Shown piece after piece: positions 24,196 through 32,254 of a stretch of 64,000 nt of DNA. Every line of letters starts with the position of its first letter. Positions within the stretch are counted from its first letter, which is position 1. The notes beneath the pieces were generated by a model. That model ran no database searches and had not been told where the DNA came from. It saw only the letters and a list, made by a program, of their open reading frames with translations. The position numbers were made by a program, and so were the translations under genes. Source of the stretch: Phenylobacterium zucineum HLK1. Its GTDB lineage: Bacteria; Pseudomonadota; Alphaproteobacteria; Caulobacterales; Caulobacteraceae. The stretch covers positions 3,326,001-3,390,000 of the forward strand of contig NC_011144.1 in the NCBI RefSeq assembly GCF_000017265.1, in the 5' to 3' direction.

Positions 24196-26880
24196 CTAGC
24201 GCGGGAGGGTCTTGGAGCCGGTGATCCGGAACTCCGCCTTCCCGCCAGCGACCTCGGGAAGTCCCGGCCGGGAGACCGGCTGGCCGCCGCCGACCCAGAC
24301 CTCGACGCGGCCCGGCTCGACGCGCCGGTTTCCCTCGGCGTCCACCACGCTGAGCTGGCGGTCCTTGAGGGTGAAGCTGACCGGCCTGGTCTCCCCGCGC
24401 TTCAGGCCGATCCGCTGGAAGCCCTGCAGGGCGCGGATCGGGGTCCCGTCCCTGCCGGGATGCGAGACATAGAGCTGGACCACCTCCTCGCCGTCCATGC
24501 CGCCGGTGTTGGTCACCTGGGTCGTGACGGTGATCTCGCCATCGGCGGACACGCTGCGGGCGGACAGCTGCGGGGCCCCGTAGCTGAACCGCGTGTAGGA
24601 TAGCCCGTAGCCGAAGGGATAGAGGACCTCGCCGCCGAAGTAGCGGTAGGTGCGGCCCTTCATGGCGTAGTCGGCGAACGGCGGCAGGTCGCCGGCCGAG
24701 CGGTAGAAGGTGACCGGCAGGCGGCCGGCCGGGCTGTAGTCGCCGGCCAGCAGCTGGGCGACGGCGTGCCCGCCCTCCCCGCCCGGATACCAGGCCTCGA
24801 CGATGGCCGGCAGGTTGGCGTCGGCCCAGTTCACCGACAGCGCGCTGCCGTTCATCAGCACCAGGACGACCGGCTTGCCGGTGGCGTGGAGGCGTCTCAG
24901 CAGGTCCTGCTGCGGCGCCGGCAGGTCGAGGCTGGTGCGGTCGCCCCCGGCGAAGCCCGGAACCTGCAGCTTCATCTCCTCGCCCTCGACGCGGGCGGTG
25001 AGGCCGCCCACGAAGACCACCAGGTCGGCGGCCTTGGCTGCGGCCACGGCGTCGCTTCCGTCCTGGCCCGGCGGGCTCCAGATCAGCCGCTGACGGCCCT
25101 TCACCCCCCGCTGGAACCCCTCGACGCGGATCGGGTAGCGCTTGCCGGCCTCGAGCCGGATCGCGCCGTCGAGGATCGAGGGCGCATCGCCCACGCCCCA
25201 CTCGTCCACCACCGGCTTGCCGTCGATGAAGACCCGGTAGCCGTTGTCGCTGGCGAAGCGGAACCGGTGCTCGCCGGTCCTGGTGGGGGTGATGTAGCCG
25301 GTCCAGCGGGCCGAGCTCTGGCGGTCGCCGGTCCAGTCGAAAGTCGCGTTGGCGACGGTGCGGGTCTCGACCGGCGCGCCCTCCAGCGCCACGCCTTCGA
25401 ACACCTCCTGCTTCAGCCCCTTCGTGCGGCAGGCGGCGTCGGCGCAGAGCACCGCGTCCGGCACCGGCAGGGAAGCGGGACCCACGAGGCCCGTCCCCTC
25501 GGCGTAGACTACCTCGGCCTTCGGGAAGCGGGCGCGGATCCCGGCCAGCACCGTCACCGGGTTCGACGGCGTGCCGTAGTAGTTGCCGATCAGGGCGTCT
25601 ACGCTGTCGGCGTTCGGCCCGACCACGGCGATGCGGCGCGGCTCGCCCTTCAGCGGCAGGACCCCGTCGTTCTTCAGCAGGGTCATCGAGGCCTTGGCCA
25701 TCTCCAGCGACATGGCCCGGTGCTCGGGGGTGTCGTTCTGGGCGGCCGTGATCTTCGAGAACGGGACCTCGGCGGGCGGGTCGAACAGGCCAAGCCGGAT
25801 GCGGTCGGCGAACAGGCGCACGAGCGCCCCGTCCAGCACGGTCTCGTCCAGCATCCCCTTGCGCACCGCCGAGACGGTCGCCTCGGCCTCGGTGTTCCAG
25901 TCGGCGCGGTAGTCGCCGCAGACGAGGTCCATGCCGGCGTTCAGCGCCCGCGTGATCCCCTCCTCCGGGGTCTTCACATAGGCGAGGCTGTCCTCGCGGT
26001 AGATGTTGGCCGCCGCGCCGCAGTCCGACACCACGTGGCCCGAGAAGCCCCAGTCCCGGCGCAGGCGCTGGTCCATCAGGTCCTCGCTGGCGCAGGCGGG
26101 CACGCCGTCCACGGCGTTGTAGGCGCACATGACCGCCTGGACCTTGCCCTCCGTGACCGCGGCGCGGAACGCCGGCAGGTAGGTGTCCTCCAGGTCGTAG
26201 GCGCTGGGGTGGACGTCCTCGCGGTGGCGGTTGGACTCCGGGCCCGAGTGCACCGCGTAGTGCTTGGCCGTGGCGATGGTCTTGAAGAAATTCGGGTCCT
26301 GGCCCTGCAGCCCGCGGATGAAGGCGACCCCCATCCGCCCCGTCAGGTACGGATCCTCGCCGTAGGTCTCCTGCCCCCGGCCCCAGCGCGGGTCGCGGAA
26401 GATGTTGATGTTGGGCGACCAGACGGTGAGCCCGCGGTACCAGTCCGTGCTCCCGTCCGGGTGGACGCGCTCGGCGTACTTGGCGCGGAACTCGGTGCCG
26501 ATGACATCGGCGGTCCCGCGCATGCGGTCGACGTCCCAGGTGGCGGCCATGCCGATGGCCTGGGGGAAGACCGTGGCGATCCCGGCGCGGGCGACGCCGT
26601 GCAGCCCCTCGTTCCACCAGTTGTAGGCCGGCACGCCCAGGCGCGGGATGGCCGGCGCCGTGTGACCGATCTGGCGGGACTTCTCCTCCAGCGTCATGCG
26701 GGCGACGAGGTCGGCGGCGCGCCGTTCGGCCGGCAGGCGCGTGTCGCGGTAGGCCGGCTGGCCCTGTTCGGCCTGGGAGCCTTGAGGGGCCTGCGGGGCC
26801 GCCGGGGCCTGGGCGAGCGCGGGTTCGGCCAGCATCGCGGCCGCCGCGGCGGCGCACAGCATCCATCCTTTGCGGGTCAT
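24196..26880 (-). CDS. glycoside hydrolase family 3 with PA14 insert, beta-xylosidase/beta-glucosidase type
   Basis: An 894-residue exported GH3 enzyme with a signal peptide (cleavage near EPALAQAP, about residue 27). The N-terminal barrel has YNWWNEGLHGVARAGIATVF (about 82-101), ATAKHYAVHSGPE and the nucleophile region HVVSDCGAAANIY. Within the sandwich domain a PA14 insert is visible (WTGYITPTRTGEHRFRFASD), followed by a C-terminal fibronectin III-like domain. The NWWNEGLHG motif is common in beta-xylosidases and broad beta-glucosidases. The ribosome site GGGAGG is strong. The xyl-box-like operator at 26926-26939 supports a xylo-oligosaccharide role, as inference. Confidence 0.93.
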   Translation of the reverse strand: MTRKGWMLCAAAAAAMLAEPALAQAPAAPQAPQGSQAEQGQPAYRDTRLPAERRAADLVARMTLEEKSRQIGHTAPAIPRLGVPAYNWWNEGLHGVARAGIATVFPQAIGMAATWDVDRMRGTADVIGTEFRAKYAERVHPDGSTDWYRGLTVWSPNINIFRDPRWGRGQETYGEDPYLTGRMGVAFIRGLQGQDPNFFKTIATAKHYAVHSGPESNRHREDVHPSAYDLEDTYLPAFRAAVTEGKVQAVMCAYNAVDGVPACASEDLMDQRLRRDWGFSGHVVSDCGAAANIYREDSLAYVKTPEEGITRALNAGMDLVCGDYRADWNTEAEATVSAVRKGMLDETVLDGALVRLFADRIRLGLFDPPAEVPFSKITAAQNDTPEHRAMSLEMAKASMTLLKNDGVLPLKGEPRRIAVVGPNADSVDALIGNYYGTPSNPVTVLAGIRARFPKAEVVYAEGTGLVGPASLPVPDAVLCADAACRTKGLKQEVFEGVALEGAPVETRTVANATFDWTGDRQSSARWTGYITPTRTGEHRFRFASDNGYRVFIDGKPVVDEWGVGDAPSILDGAIRLEAGKRYPIRVEGFQRGVKGRQRLIWSPPGQDGSDAVAAAKAADLVVFVGGLTARVEGEEMKLQVPGFAGGDRTSLDLPAPQQDLLRRLHATGKPVVLVLMNGSALSVNWADANLPAIVEAWYPGGEGGHAVAQLLAGDYSPAGRLPVTFYRSAGDLPPFADYAMKGRTYRYFGGEVLYPFGYGLSYTRFSYGAPQLSARSVSADGEITVTTQVTNTGGMDGEEVVQLYVSHPGRDGTPIRALQGFQRIGLKRGETRPVSFTLKDRQLSVVDAEGNRRVEPGRVEVWVGGGQPVSRPGLPEVAGGKAEFRITGSKTLPR

Positions 26881-26925
26881 CGTTCCTCCCAACCCTTCTT
26901 CGTTAGGGCGACCGTAGCAGCGAAA

Positions 26926-26939
26926 TGATAGCGCTACCA
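26926..26939. promoter_or_regulatory. xyl-box-like operator upstream of GH3-PA14
   Basis: TGATAGCGCTACCA is an almost perfect palindrome (six of seven arm positions) and differs at one position from the remembered xyl operator TGTTAGCGCTACCA. It lies 46 bp upstream of the GH3-PA14 start codon, a good repressor position. Confidence 0.75.
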
Positions 26940-26996
26940 GCCCCTCCGGCAGTGCAGCGGCGAGGGAGGCGTCGATGCGGTTAGGCGGTGGGAAGT

Positions 26997-27071
26997 TGGA
27001 GCGGGTGAGGGGAATCGAACCCCTGACATTCAGCTTGGGAAGCTGACGTTCTACCTCTGAACTACACCCGC
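26997..27071 (-). tRNA. tRNA-Gly (anticodon CCC)
   Basis: The minus strand folds into a full cloverleaf. The acceptor GCGGGTG pairs with CACCCGC, the anticodon stem TCAGC/GCTGA encloses loop TTCCCAA giving anticodon CCC, and the T arm is AGGGG-TTCGATT-CCCCT. The 3' CCA is encoded (26997-26999). It is 75 nt with CCA. It stands alone between the GH3-PA14 gene and kynA; no integrase or att-like duplication is seen beside it. Confidence 0.95.
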
Positions 27072-27178
27072 GCGCGGCCTCTGCGGCCGGGTCGATTGCC
27101 TTAGCCCGTCTTTGTGGCGGCCTCAAGCCGTTCACGCGGCGCTTCATGCGGGGCGGGGGCTGGCATAGGGTCCGCGCC

Positions 27179-27970
27179 ATGTCCGAACCCATGACCTATG
27201 CGCGTTACCTCGCGCTCGACGAGCTGCTCGCGGCCCAGAAGCCGCTGAGCGACCGTCACGACGAACTGCTGTTCATCGTCATCCACCAGACCAAGGAGCT
27301 GTGGCTCAAGGAGATCATCCACGAAGTGAACCTGGCCAAGCGCCTGGTGGCCGCCGGCGACCTGGAGCCGGCCTACAAGGCCCTGGCGCGGGTCTCGCGC
27401 ATCCAGACCATCATGACCCTGTCGTGGGACGTGCTGGCGACCATGACGCCCGCCGACTACCTGAGCTTCCGCGGGAGCCTGGGGACCAGCTCGGGCTTCC
27501 AGTCGCACCAGTTCCGCACGCTGGAGTACCTGCTGGGGCTGAAGGACGAGAGCTTCCTGCGCTTCCACGCCGAGCGCCCCGAGGCCCTGGCCGAGCTGAC
27601 GGCGGCGCTGGAGGCGCCCAGCCTCTACGACGTGGCCATCGCCCAGCTTCCGAAGCACGGCCTGCCCGTGCCCGAGACGGTGCTGAACCGCGACTTCGCC
27701 AAGGCGTACGAGGCCACGCCCTCAGTGGAGGCGGCCTGGCTGGAGGTCTACCGCGACACGGCGAGGTACTGGGAGCTCTACCAACTGGCCGAGAAGCTGG
27801 TGGACCTGGACGACGCCCTGGTCACCTGGCGGCACAAGCACGTGCTGACCGTCGAGCGGATCATCGGCGGGCGGCCCGGCACCGGCGGGACCGAGGGGGT
27901 CGGCTACCTGGCCAAGACCCTGCGCCGGCGCTGCTTCCCCGAGCTGTGGTCCCTGAGGACCAGACTTTGA
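27179..27970 (+). CDS. kynA: tryptophan 2,3-dioxygenase
   Basis: A 263-residue heme dioxygenase that opens the indole ring of L-tryptophan to N-formylkynurenine, the first step of the kynurenine pathway. Family motifs are present: LLFIVIHQTKELWLKEI (about residues 23-39), GTSSGFQSHQFRTLEYLLGL with the substrate-binding arginine (about 101-120), and WRHKHVLTVERIIG with the proximal heme histidine (about 221-234). Length is normal. The stop overlaps the TTG start of the next gene by 4 bp, so the two are coupled. The enzyme is cytoplasmic. Confidence 0.95.
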   Translation: MSEPMTYARYLALDELLAAQKPLSDRHDELLFIVIHQTKELWLKEIIHEVNLAKRLVAAGDLEPAYKALARVSRIQTIMTLSWDVLATMTPADYLSFRGSLGTSSGFQSHQFRTLEYLLGLKDESFLRFHAERPEALAELTAALEAPSLYDVAIAQLPKHGLPVPETVLNRDFAKAYEATPSVEAAWLEVYRDTARYWELYQLAEKLVDLDDALVTWRHKHVLTVERIIGGRPGTGGTEGVGYLAKTLRRRCFPELWSLRTRL

Positions 27971-29142
27971 CGGCTCGAAAGGACCTGTTCTCCCGCGCCC
28001 TGGCCGCAGATCCCGGGCGGCTGCACATGGCCGCCCACAGCCACCACCTGTGGCCCGACGCCACCTACGAGGCCCACATGCAGGCCTGGGAGGACGCCGC
28101 GCGCCTGGCCGACCGCAAGTGGGACCGGGCGCTAGGCGAGGTCTACCCGCAGGCCCAGGCGCTGGTGGCCCGGGAGCTGGCCCTGCCCTCGCCCGACAGC
28201 GTGGTCTTCGCGCCCAACACCCACACGCTGCTGGCGGTGCTGGTCTCGGCGATCGAGCGGCGGCCGGCGCGGGTGCTGGCCACCGACGGGGAGTTCCACT
28301 CGTTCCGGCGGCAGGCGGCGCGCTGGGCCGAGACCGGGGAGATCGAGCTGACCCTCGTGGCGGCCGAGGCGCCGGATTTCGCCGAGCGTTTCCTGGCCGC
28401 GGCGCGCGGCGGCGGCTTCGACCTGATCCTGGCCAGCCACGTCTTCTTCAAGAGCGGCTTCGTGTTCGACCGGGTGTGGGAGCTGGCCGAGCTGTCGAAG
28501 CCGGAAGGGCCCTGGGTGGTGGTGGACGGCTACCACGGCTTCCGGGCGATCCCGACGGACCTGTCCGCCGTCTCTGACCGGGTCTTCTACATCGCCGGCG
28601 GCTACAAGTACGCCATGGCCGGCGAAGGCGCGGCCTTCCTGCACGCCCCGCCGGGCTTCGCGCCGCGGCCGGCGCTGACCGGCTGGTACGCCGAGTTCGG
28701 CGACCTGGAGGGGCCGCCGGGCGGCGTCGGCTACGCCCGCGACGCCAGCCGGTTCCTGGGAGCCACCTTCGATCCCTCGGGCTTCTACCGGTTCGTGGCG
28801 GCCGGGCGGATGCTGGAGGCCGAGGGGCTGACCACGGCGGCGGTGGCCGACCACGTCGGCGGCCTGCAGGCGCGGCTGCTGGAGCGGATCGCCTCGGGGG
28901 CGGCCTCGGGGGCAGGCCGGCGGCTCGCGGAGGCGCAGGTGATCAATCCGCCGGACGGGCGGCCGCACGCCAGGTTCCTGGCCCTGCGCCACCCGCGGGC
29001 GCCGGCCTGGAAGCAGGCGCTGATGGAGAAAGGCGTGGTGACCGACGTGCGCGACGACGTGCTGCGGATCGGCCTCTCCGTCTACCACGACGCCGGGGAC
29101 ATCGACCGGGTCTGCGGGATCTGTGGAGAGGTGCTGGGGTAG
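27967..29142 (+). CDS. kynureninase-like class V aminotransferase-fold PLP enzyme
   Basis: A 391-residue PLP enzyme of the class V aminotransferase/kynureninase superfamily. PLP contacts include VVVDGYHGF (Asp) and GGYKYAMAGEG with the Schiff-base lysine (about residue 216), which parallels GYKY in kynureninases. The N-terminus MAAHSHHLWPD is not the usual kynureninase start. The TTG start at 27967 overlaps the kynA stop (TTGA) and has GAGG upstream. Coupling to kynA supports a role in tryptophan breakdown, cleaving kynurenine to anthranilate and alanine, or a related step. No kynurenine formamidase is in the window. Confidence 0.78.
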   Translation: MTARKDLFSRALAADPGRLHMAAHSHHLWPDATYEAHMQAWEDAARLADRKWDRALGEVYPQAQALVARELALPSPDSVVFAPNTHTLLAVLVSAIERRPARVLATDGEFHSFRRQAARWAETGEIELTLVAAEAPDFAERFLAAARGGGFDLILASHVFFKSGFVFDRVWELAELSKPEGPWVVVDGYHGFRAIPTDLSAVSDRVFYIAGGYKYAMAGEGAAFLHAPPGFAPRPALTGWYAEFGDLEGPPGGVGYARDASRFLGATFDPSGFYRFVAAGRMLEAEGLTTAAVADHVGGLQARLLERIASGAASGAGRRLAEAQVINPPDGRPHARFLALRHPRAPAWKQALMEKGVVTDVRDDVLRIGLSVYHDAGDIDRVCGICGEVLG

Positions 29143-29246
29143 CGCCGCCCCTCCTCCGAGGGACAGGACCCTGTGCGGCAGGGTGGCGGGGCTTGCCGGC
29201 GGGCGCGACGGACGGGGGCCAGCCCCCTCCACCGCTTCGCGGTCCC

Positions 29247-29265
29247 CCTCCCCCGATGGGGGAGG
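29247..29265. terminator. GC-rich hairpin between convergent genes
   Basis: CCTCCCCC-gat-GGGGGAGG is a perfect 8-bp stem with a three-base loop. It sits between the convergent kynureninase-like and TraB/GumN genes, at the end of a 135-bp spacer of repeat-like text. There is no T run, so it may act as a bidirectional terminator or be part of a dispersed repeat. A close copy is at 43857-43877. Confidence 0.5.
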
Positions 29266-29277
29266 AGGGAGAGCCTG

Positions 29278-30171
29278 CTATCGCCGCTCGACGGTGACGC
29301 CGCGCTTCGCGAGCTCGGCCTGCACGCTGTCGGGGCCGACGAGATGGCCGGCGCCGACGGCCACGAAGCTGACGCCCGAGCCGGCGAGCTTCGCCTTCAG
29401 CTGGTCGGCCCAGTCGCGGTTGCGGCGGGCGGCGAGCGCCTCGTAGACCTCGGGGTGCTTCTCCCGCATCTCGGTGACGAATTCCCGCTCGAGCAGGTCG
29501 AGGTCGGCGTCGGCCCAGGCCTTGACCAGGGCGTCGAGCTTGGCGGGGCCCTCGTCCACCTCCTCCAGCGTGCTCTTCAGCATGGCCAGCTCGGTCTCGG
29601 GCGGCAGGCCGGCGAAGAAGCCGATCTGCTGCTCCAGCGTCTCCAGCCCCTCGACCGGCCGCCCCTTCGCCCTGGCCTCGGCGGTCAGCACCGTCTCCAC
29701 CCCGCTGCCGACCCGGTAGCCGGCCTTGATCACCGGGGCGATCGACAGGGACATGGCGGCCAGCCACGGGCGCAGCGGCTCCAGCGCCTGGGGCGGCAGG
29801 CCCGCCGCGGCCGCCGCGGCCTCCAGCCGGGCCTGGTCCTGCGGCGACAGCTTGGACGACAGCGGACCGTCTGTGCTGACGCCGTACTTCAGGATCAGCG
29901 GCCGGGCGGCGGCCGGATCGTCGGCGCCCAGCACCTCGATCACCAGCTCGTCGCTCTCGGCCAGGGCCGCCTCGATCCCCGGCGTGCGCCAGGCGGTGTC
30001 GGGGCGCAGCACGTGCACCGTGCCGAACAGGTAGATGGTCGAGTCCGCGTCCCGGATCGCCCACAGGGCGGGCGCGGCGGCGGCGGGCGCGGCCAGGCCG
30101 GAAGCGAGCGCGGACGCGAGGGCGAGGGCGGCGGCGGTCCGGCGGGCGAGGCGATTCAGGCGGGCGAGCAT
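29278..30171 (-). CDS. TraB/GumN family exported protein
   Basis: A 297-residue protein with a signal peptide (cleavage near PAAAAPALW, about residue 33) and the TraB/GumN (Tiki-like) domain. The family motif LFGTVHVLRPD (about 48-58) supplies the GxxH-type histidine, and the C-terminal VAVGAGHLVGPDSV supplies the second GH motif. Tiki-related members are metalloproteases; most bacterial GumN proteins have no known substrate. It is likely periplasmic. It is 18 bp upstream of the XRE gene's stop region on the same strand and may be read through from that operon. Confidence 0.9.
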   Translation of the reverse strand: MLARLNRLARRTAAALALASALASGLAAPAAAAPALWAIRDADSTIYLFGTVHVLRPDTAWRTPGIEAALAESDELVIEVLGADDPAAARPLILKYGVSTDGPLSSKLSPQDQARLEAAAAAAGLPPQALEPLRPWLAAMSLSIAPVIKAGYRVGSGVETVLTAEARAKGRPVEGLETLEQQIGFFAGLPPETELAMLKSTLEEVDEGPAKLDALVKAWADADLDLLEREFVTEMREKHPEVYEALAARRNRDWADQLKAKLAGSGVSFVAVGAGHLVGPDSVQAELAKRGVTVERR

Positions 30172-30189
30172 CAGGTCCTTCGTCGGGGT

Positions 30190-30387
30190 TCAGGCGCCGC
30201 CGTCCTCGAAGATCGCCTCGATCGGCAGTCCGAAGACCCGGGCGATCCTGAAGGCCAGCGGCAGGCTGGGGTCGTACTTGCCGGTCTCGATGGCGTTGAC
30301 GCTCTGGCGCGAGACGCCCAGCCGTTCGGCGAGGTCGCCCTGGCTCCAGTCGCGCTCGGCGCGCAGCACCTTCAGGCGATTCTTCAT
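30190..30387 (-). CDS. small XRE/Cro-type HTH regulator
   Basis: A 65-residue protein that is essentially one XRE helix-turn-helix: RDWSQGDLAERLGVSRQSVN followed by AIETGKYDPSLPLAFRIARVF. It overlaps the preceding 41-residue membrane protein by 4 bp (ATGA). Such short regulators coupled to membrane proteins often autoregulate. A 19-bp inverted repeat (30938-30956) beside the first gene of the operon is the likely target, as inference. Confidence 0.88.
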   Translation of the reverse strand: MKNRLKVLRAERDWSQGDLAERLGVSRQSVNAIETGKYDPSLPLAFRIARVFGLPIEAIFEDGGA

Positions 30388-30509
30388 GGCAGCATCCTCG
30401 CGATGACCGCGTACGGCGGCGCGATCTGGGCGGCGGCGAACCCGGCGCAGAAGAGGCCGATCACCAGCGCCGAGGCGGCGAGCGTCAGGTTGGCGACCCG
30501 GTCGCTCAT
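30384..30509 (-). CDS. 41-residue membrane peptide
   Basis: A 41-residue ORF beginning MSDRVANLTLAASALVIGLF has one hydrophobic segment covering about residues 8-28. It overlaps the upstream membrane protein gene and the downstream XRE gene by 4 bp each (ATGA at both ends), which strongly supports translation although it is very short. Function unknown; it may assemble with the larger membrane protein of the operon. Confidence 0.7.
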   Translation of the reverse strand: MSDRVANLTLAASALVIGLFCAGFAAAQIAPPYAVIARMLP

Positions 30510-30928
30510 CGCATCCTCCACCACCAGATGGCCCAGGCGATGAAGAAGCCCACGAGCTGGGAGGCGAGGACGGCGATGGCGCCTGCCTGGACGAGAACCG
30601 CCGCGGGGGCGTCCGGCGCCACCCAGCCGCCGAGGGCGGGGTCGCGCATCGCCAGCGCCGTGACCGCGGCGAAGCCCAGGATGGCGCCGCTGCCGCTGCC
30701 CCAGAACCAGGCGGACTTCTGGGCCTCACGGGCCGCCTCGTCGATCTGGCGCCAATAGGCGAGGGTCAGCCAGACGGCGATCACCAGCGAGACGGCGAAG
30801 ACGCCCCAGCGCAGCGCGGGCGAGAGCTCCAGCCCCGCGCCGCGGGCCAGAACGAGGCCGACGGCGAGGCCCATCAGGCCGAGGAGCCCAAGCTTGGGCA
30901 GGACGCCTCCGGGAAGAAGTTTCGACAT
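30506..30928 (-). CDS. four-helix membrane protein in XRE operon
   Basis: A 140-residue membrane protein with about four hydrophobic segments (near residues 10-30, 40-58, 79-95 and 110-136) and the amphipathic stretch YWRQIDEAAREAQKSAWFWG between helices 2 and 3. It starts at ATG 30928 with AAGGAGA upstream and is the first gene of the three-gene overlapping operon with a 41-residue peptide and an XRE regulator. I do not recognise the family; similar membrane-plus-HTH pairs exist in many bacteria. Confidence 0.75.
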   Translation of the reverse strand: MSKLLPGGVLPKLGLLGLMGLAVGLVLARGAGLELSPALRWGVFAVSLVIAVWLTLAYWRQIDEAAREAQKSAWFWGSGSGAILGFAAVTALAMRDPALGGWVAPDAPAAVLVQAGAIAVLASQLVGFFIAWAIWWWRMR

Positions 30929-30937
30929 AGCAAGTCT

Positions 30938-30956
30938 CCTTGTCTAGATGACAAGG
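30938..30956. promoter_or_regulatory. inverted repeat at the XRE operon start
   Basis: CCTTGTC-TAGAT-GACAAGG is a perfect 7-bp inverted repeat with a 5-bp spacer, 9 bp upstream of the first start codon of the XRE operon. It overlaps the ribosome binding region (AAGGAGA on the minus strand). It could be an operator for the XRE protein or an RNA hairpin hiding the ribosome site. Confidence 0.6.
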
Positions 30957-31100
30957 AAGCACGACACTTCCCGCCTGTCAAGGATACGCGACATAAAGAG
31001 TGGCGTGCTTGACGGAAAAGCCTCAAGAGAGCGCCGGGGCGGCCCCTTGCCGCCCCGGCGGCTCCCGCCCCCGAAAGGCGGTCCTAAGCTCTCCGGCCGC

Positions 31101-32120
31101 CTACTCGCTCCAAACCTTGAAGTGCTTGGATAACTTCAGTCCCTGACGCTGGTAATGCGACCCGAGGTCGCCGTAGAGGCGCGTCGGGCGCTCGGTCAGC
31201 GGCTCGTACACCAGCCGGGCGACCGTCTGGCCGTCCTCCAGGATGAACGGCGTCTCGTGACTGCGCACCTCGAGCACGCCCTTCGAGCCCTTGCCGTGCG
31301 CCTCGTCGGTGCCGAAGCCCGGATCGAAGAAGCCGGCGTAGTGGACCCGGAACTCGCCCACCGACGGGTCGATGGGGGTCATCTCGGCCGCCTCCAGCAC
31401 GGGGATCTCCACCGGCTGCTTGGACGCCAGGATGTAGAACTCGCCCGGATCGAGCAGCAGCTGGCCGTTGCGGGGGACCAGCGGCTCCCAGAAGTCGCGC
31501 GGGTCGTGGCCGTCCACGTGGTCGAGGTCGACGACGCCGGCGTGGCGGCGGCCGCGGAAGCCGGCGACCTCGCCGGTCAGATCGACGCCGACGCTCTCGA
31601 TGCGCAGGCGCTCGGGGACGCCGGCCTTCAGCCGCAGCTGGTTCAGCCGCGTGCCGGTGCGCACCAGCACCGAGAAGGTCTGCGGCGCGATCTCGATGAA
31701 GGCGGGCCCGACGTAGCCCTCGGCCACGTCGTCGAAGGCGGCGCCGGCGTCGGTCAGCAGGCGGACGAACACGTCGACCCGGCCGGTGGAGCTCTTGGGA
31801 TTGGCGCGCGCCGAGATCCCCGGCGGCAGCGCCAGCCGCTCCTGCAGCTCGGCGATGTAGACGCAGCCGCGCTCCAGCACCGCGCCGCGGGTGAGGTCCA
31901 ACTCGTGCATGGCCACCTCGGCGATGCGCTCGCGCACCGTGTGGCGGCCGGGCAGGAACGAGGCCCGCACCCGCCAGACGCGGGCGCCCAGGCGCAGGTC
32001 CAGGCTCGCCGGCTGGACCTGGTCGGGATCGAAGGGGCTTTCAGAGACGATCGCGCCCTGCGCGATCAGGCTCTCGATGGACTGGCAGGGCAGGATGCCC
32101 GGGCGGTTGGCTTCGCTCAT
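31101..32120 (-). CDS. dcd: 2'-deoxycytidine 5'-triphosphate deaminase
   Basis: A 339-residue dCTP deaminase of the long alphaproteobacterial type, about twice the length of E. coli Dcd, apparently from an internal duplication. N-terminal motifs VQPASLDLRLG (about 35-45) and ANPKSSTGRVDVFVRLLTD (about 106-124) match the dUTPase/dCTP deaminase trimer fold. The C-terminal half has FYILASKQPVEIP and FDPGFG. It converts dCTP to dUTP for thymidylate synthesis in the cytoplasm. It stands alone, divergent from metZ. Confidence 0.9.
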   Translation of the reverse strand: MSEANRPGILPCQSIESLIAQGAIVSESPFDPDQVQPASLDLRLGARVWRVRASFLPGRHTVRERIAEVAMHELDLTRGAVLERGCVYIAELQERLALPPGISARANPKSSTGRVDVFVRLLTDAGAAFDDVAEGYVGPAFIEIAPQTFSVLVRTGTRLNQLRLKAGVPERLRIESVGVDLTGEVAGFRGRRHAGVVDLDHVDGHDPRDFWEPLVPRNGQLLLDPGEFYILASKQPVEIPVLEAAEMTPIDPSVGEFRVHYAGFFDPGFGTDEAHGKGSKGVLEVRSHETPFILEDGQTVARLVYEPLTERPTRLYGDLGSHYQRQGLKLSKHFKVWSE

Positions 32121-32254
32121 GGGCGGCGCAGACTTAGCCGAGAACGGCGATGTGGCAAGGGCGATGGCGCCGCTTGGCCGAAACCGGCCCTTGACCGCCC
32201 AGGCGCCGGGGCGTTCCTGCCCTCAGCTTTTTCGAAGAGGCGCTGGAGGCCGTG

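Noticed and set aside
24766..26928. 720-codon plus-strand frame over the GH3-PA14 gene
   Set aside because: Antisense to a full GH3 enzyme with signal peptide and ribosome site; no motif in the plus-strand frame.
26997..27071. tRNA-Gly as an integration site of a genomic island
   Set aside because: No integrase, no direct repeat of the tRNA 3' end and no change in base composition on either side.
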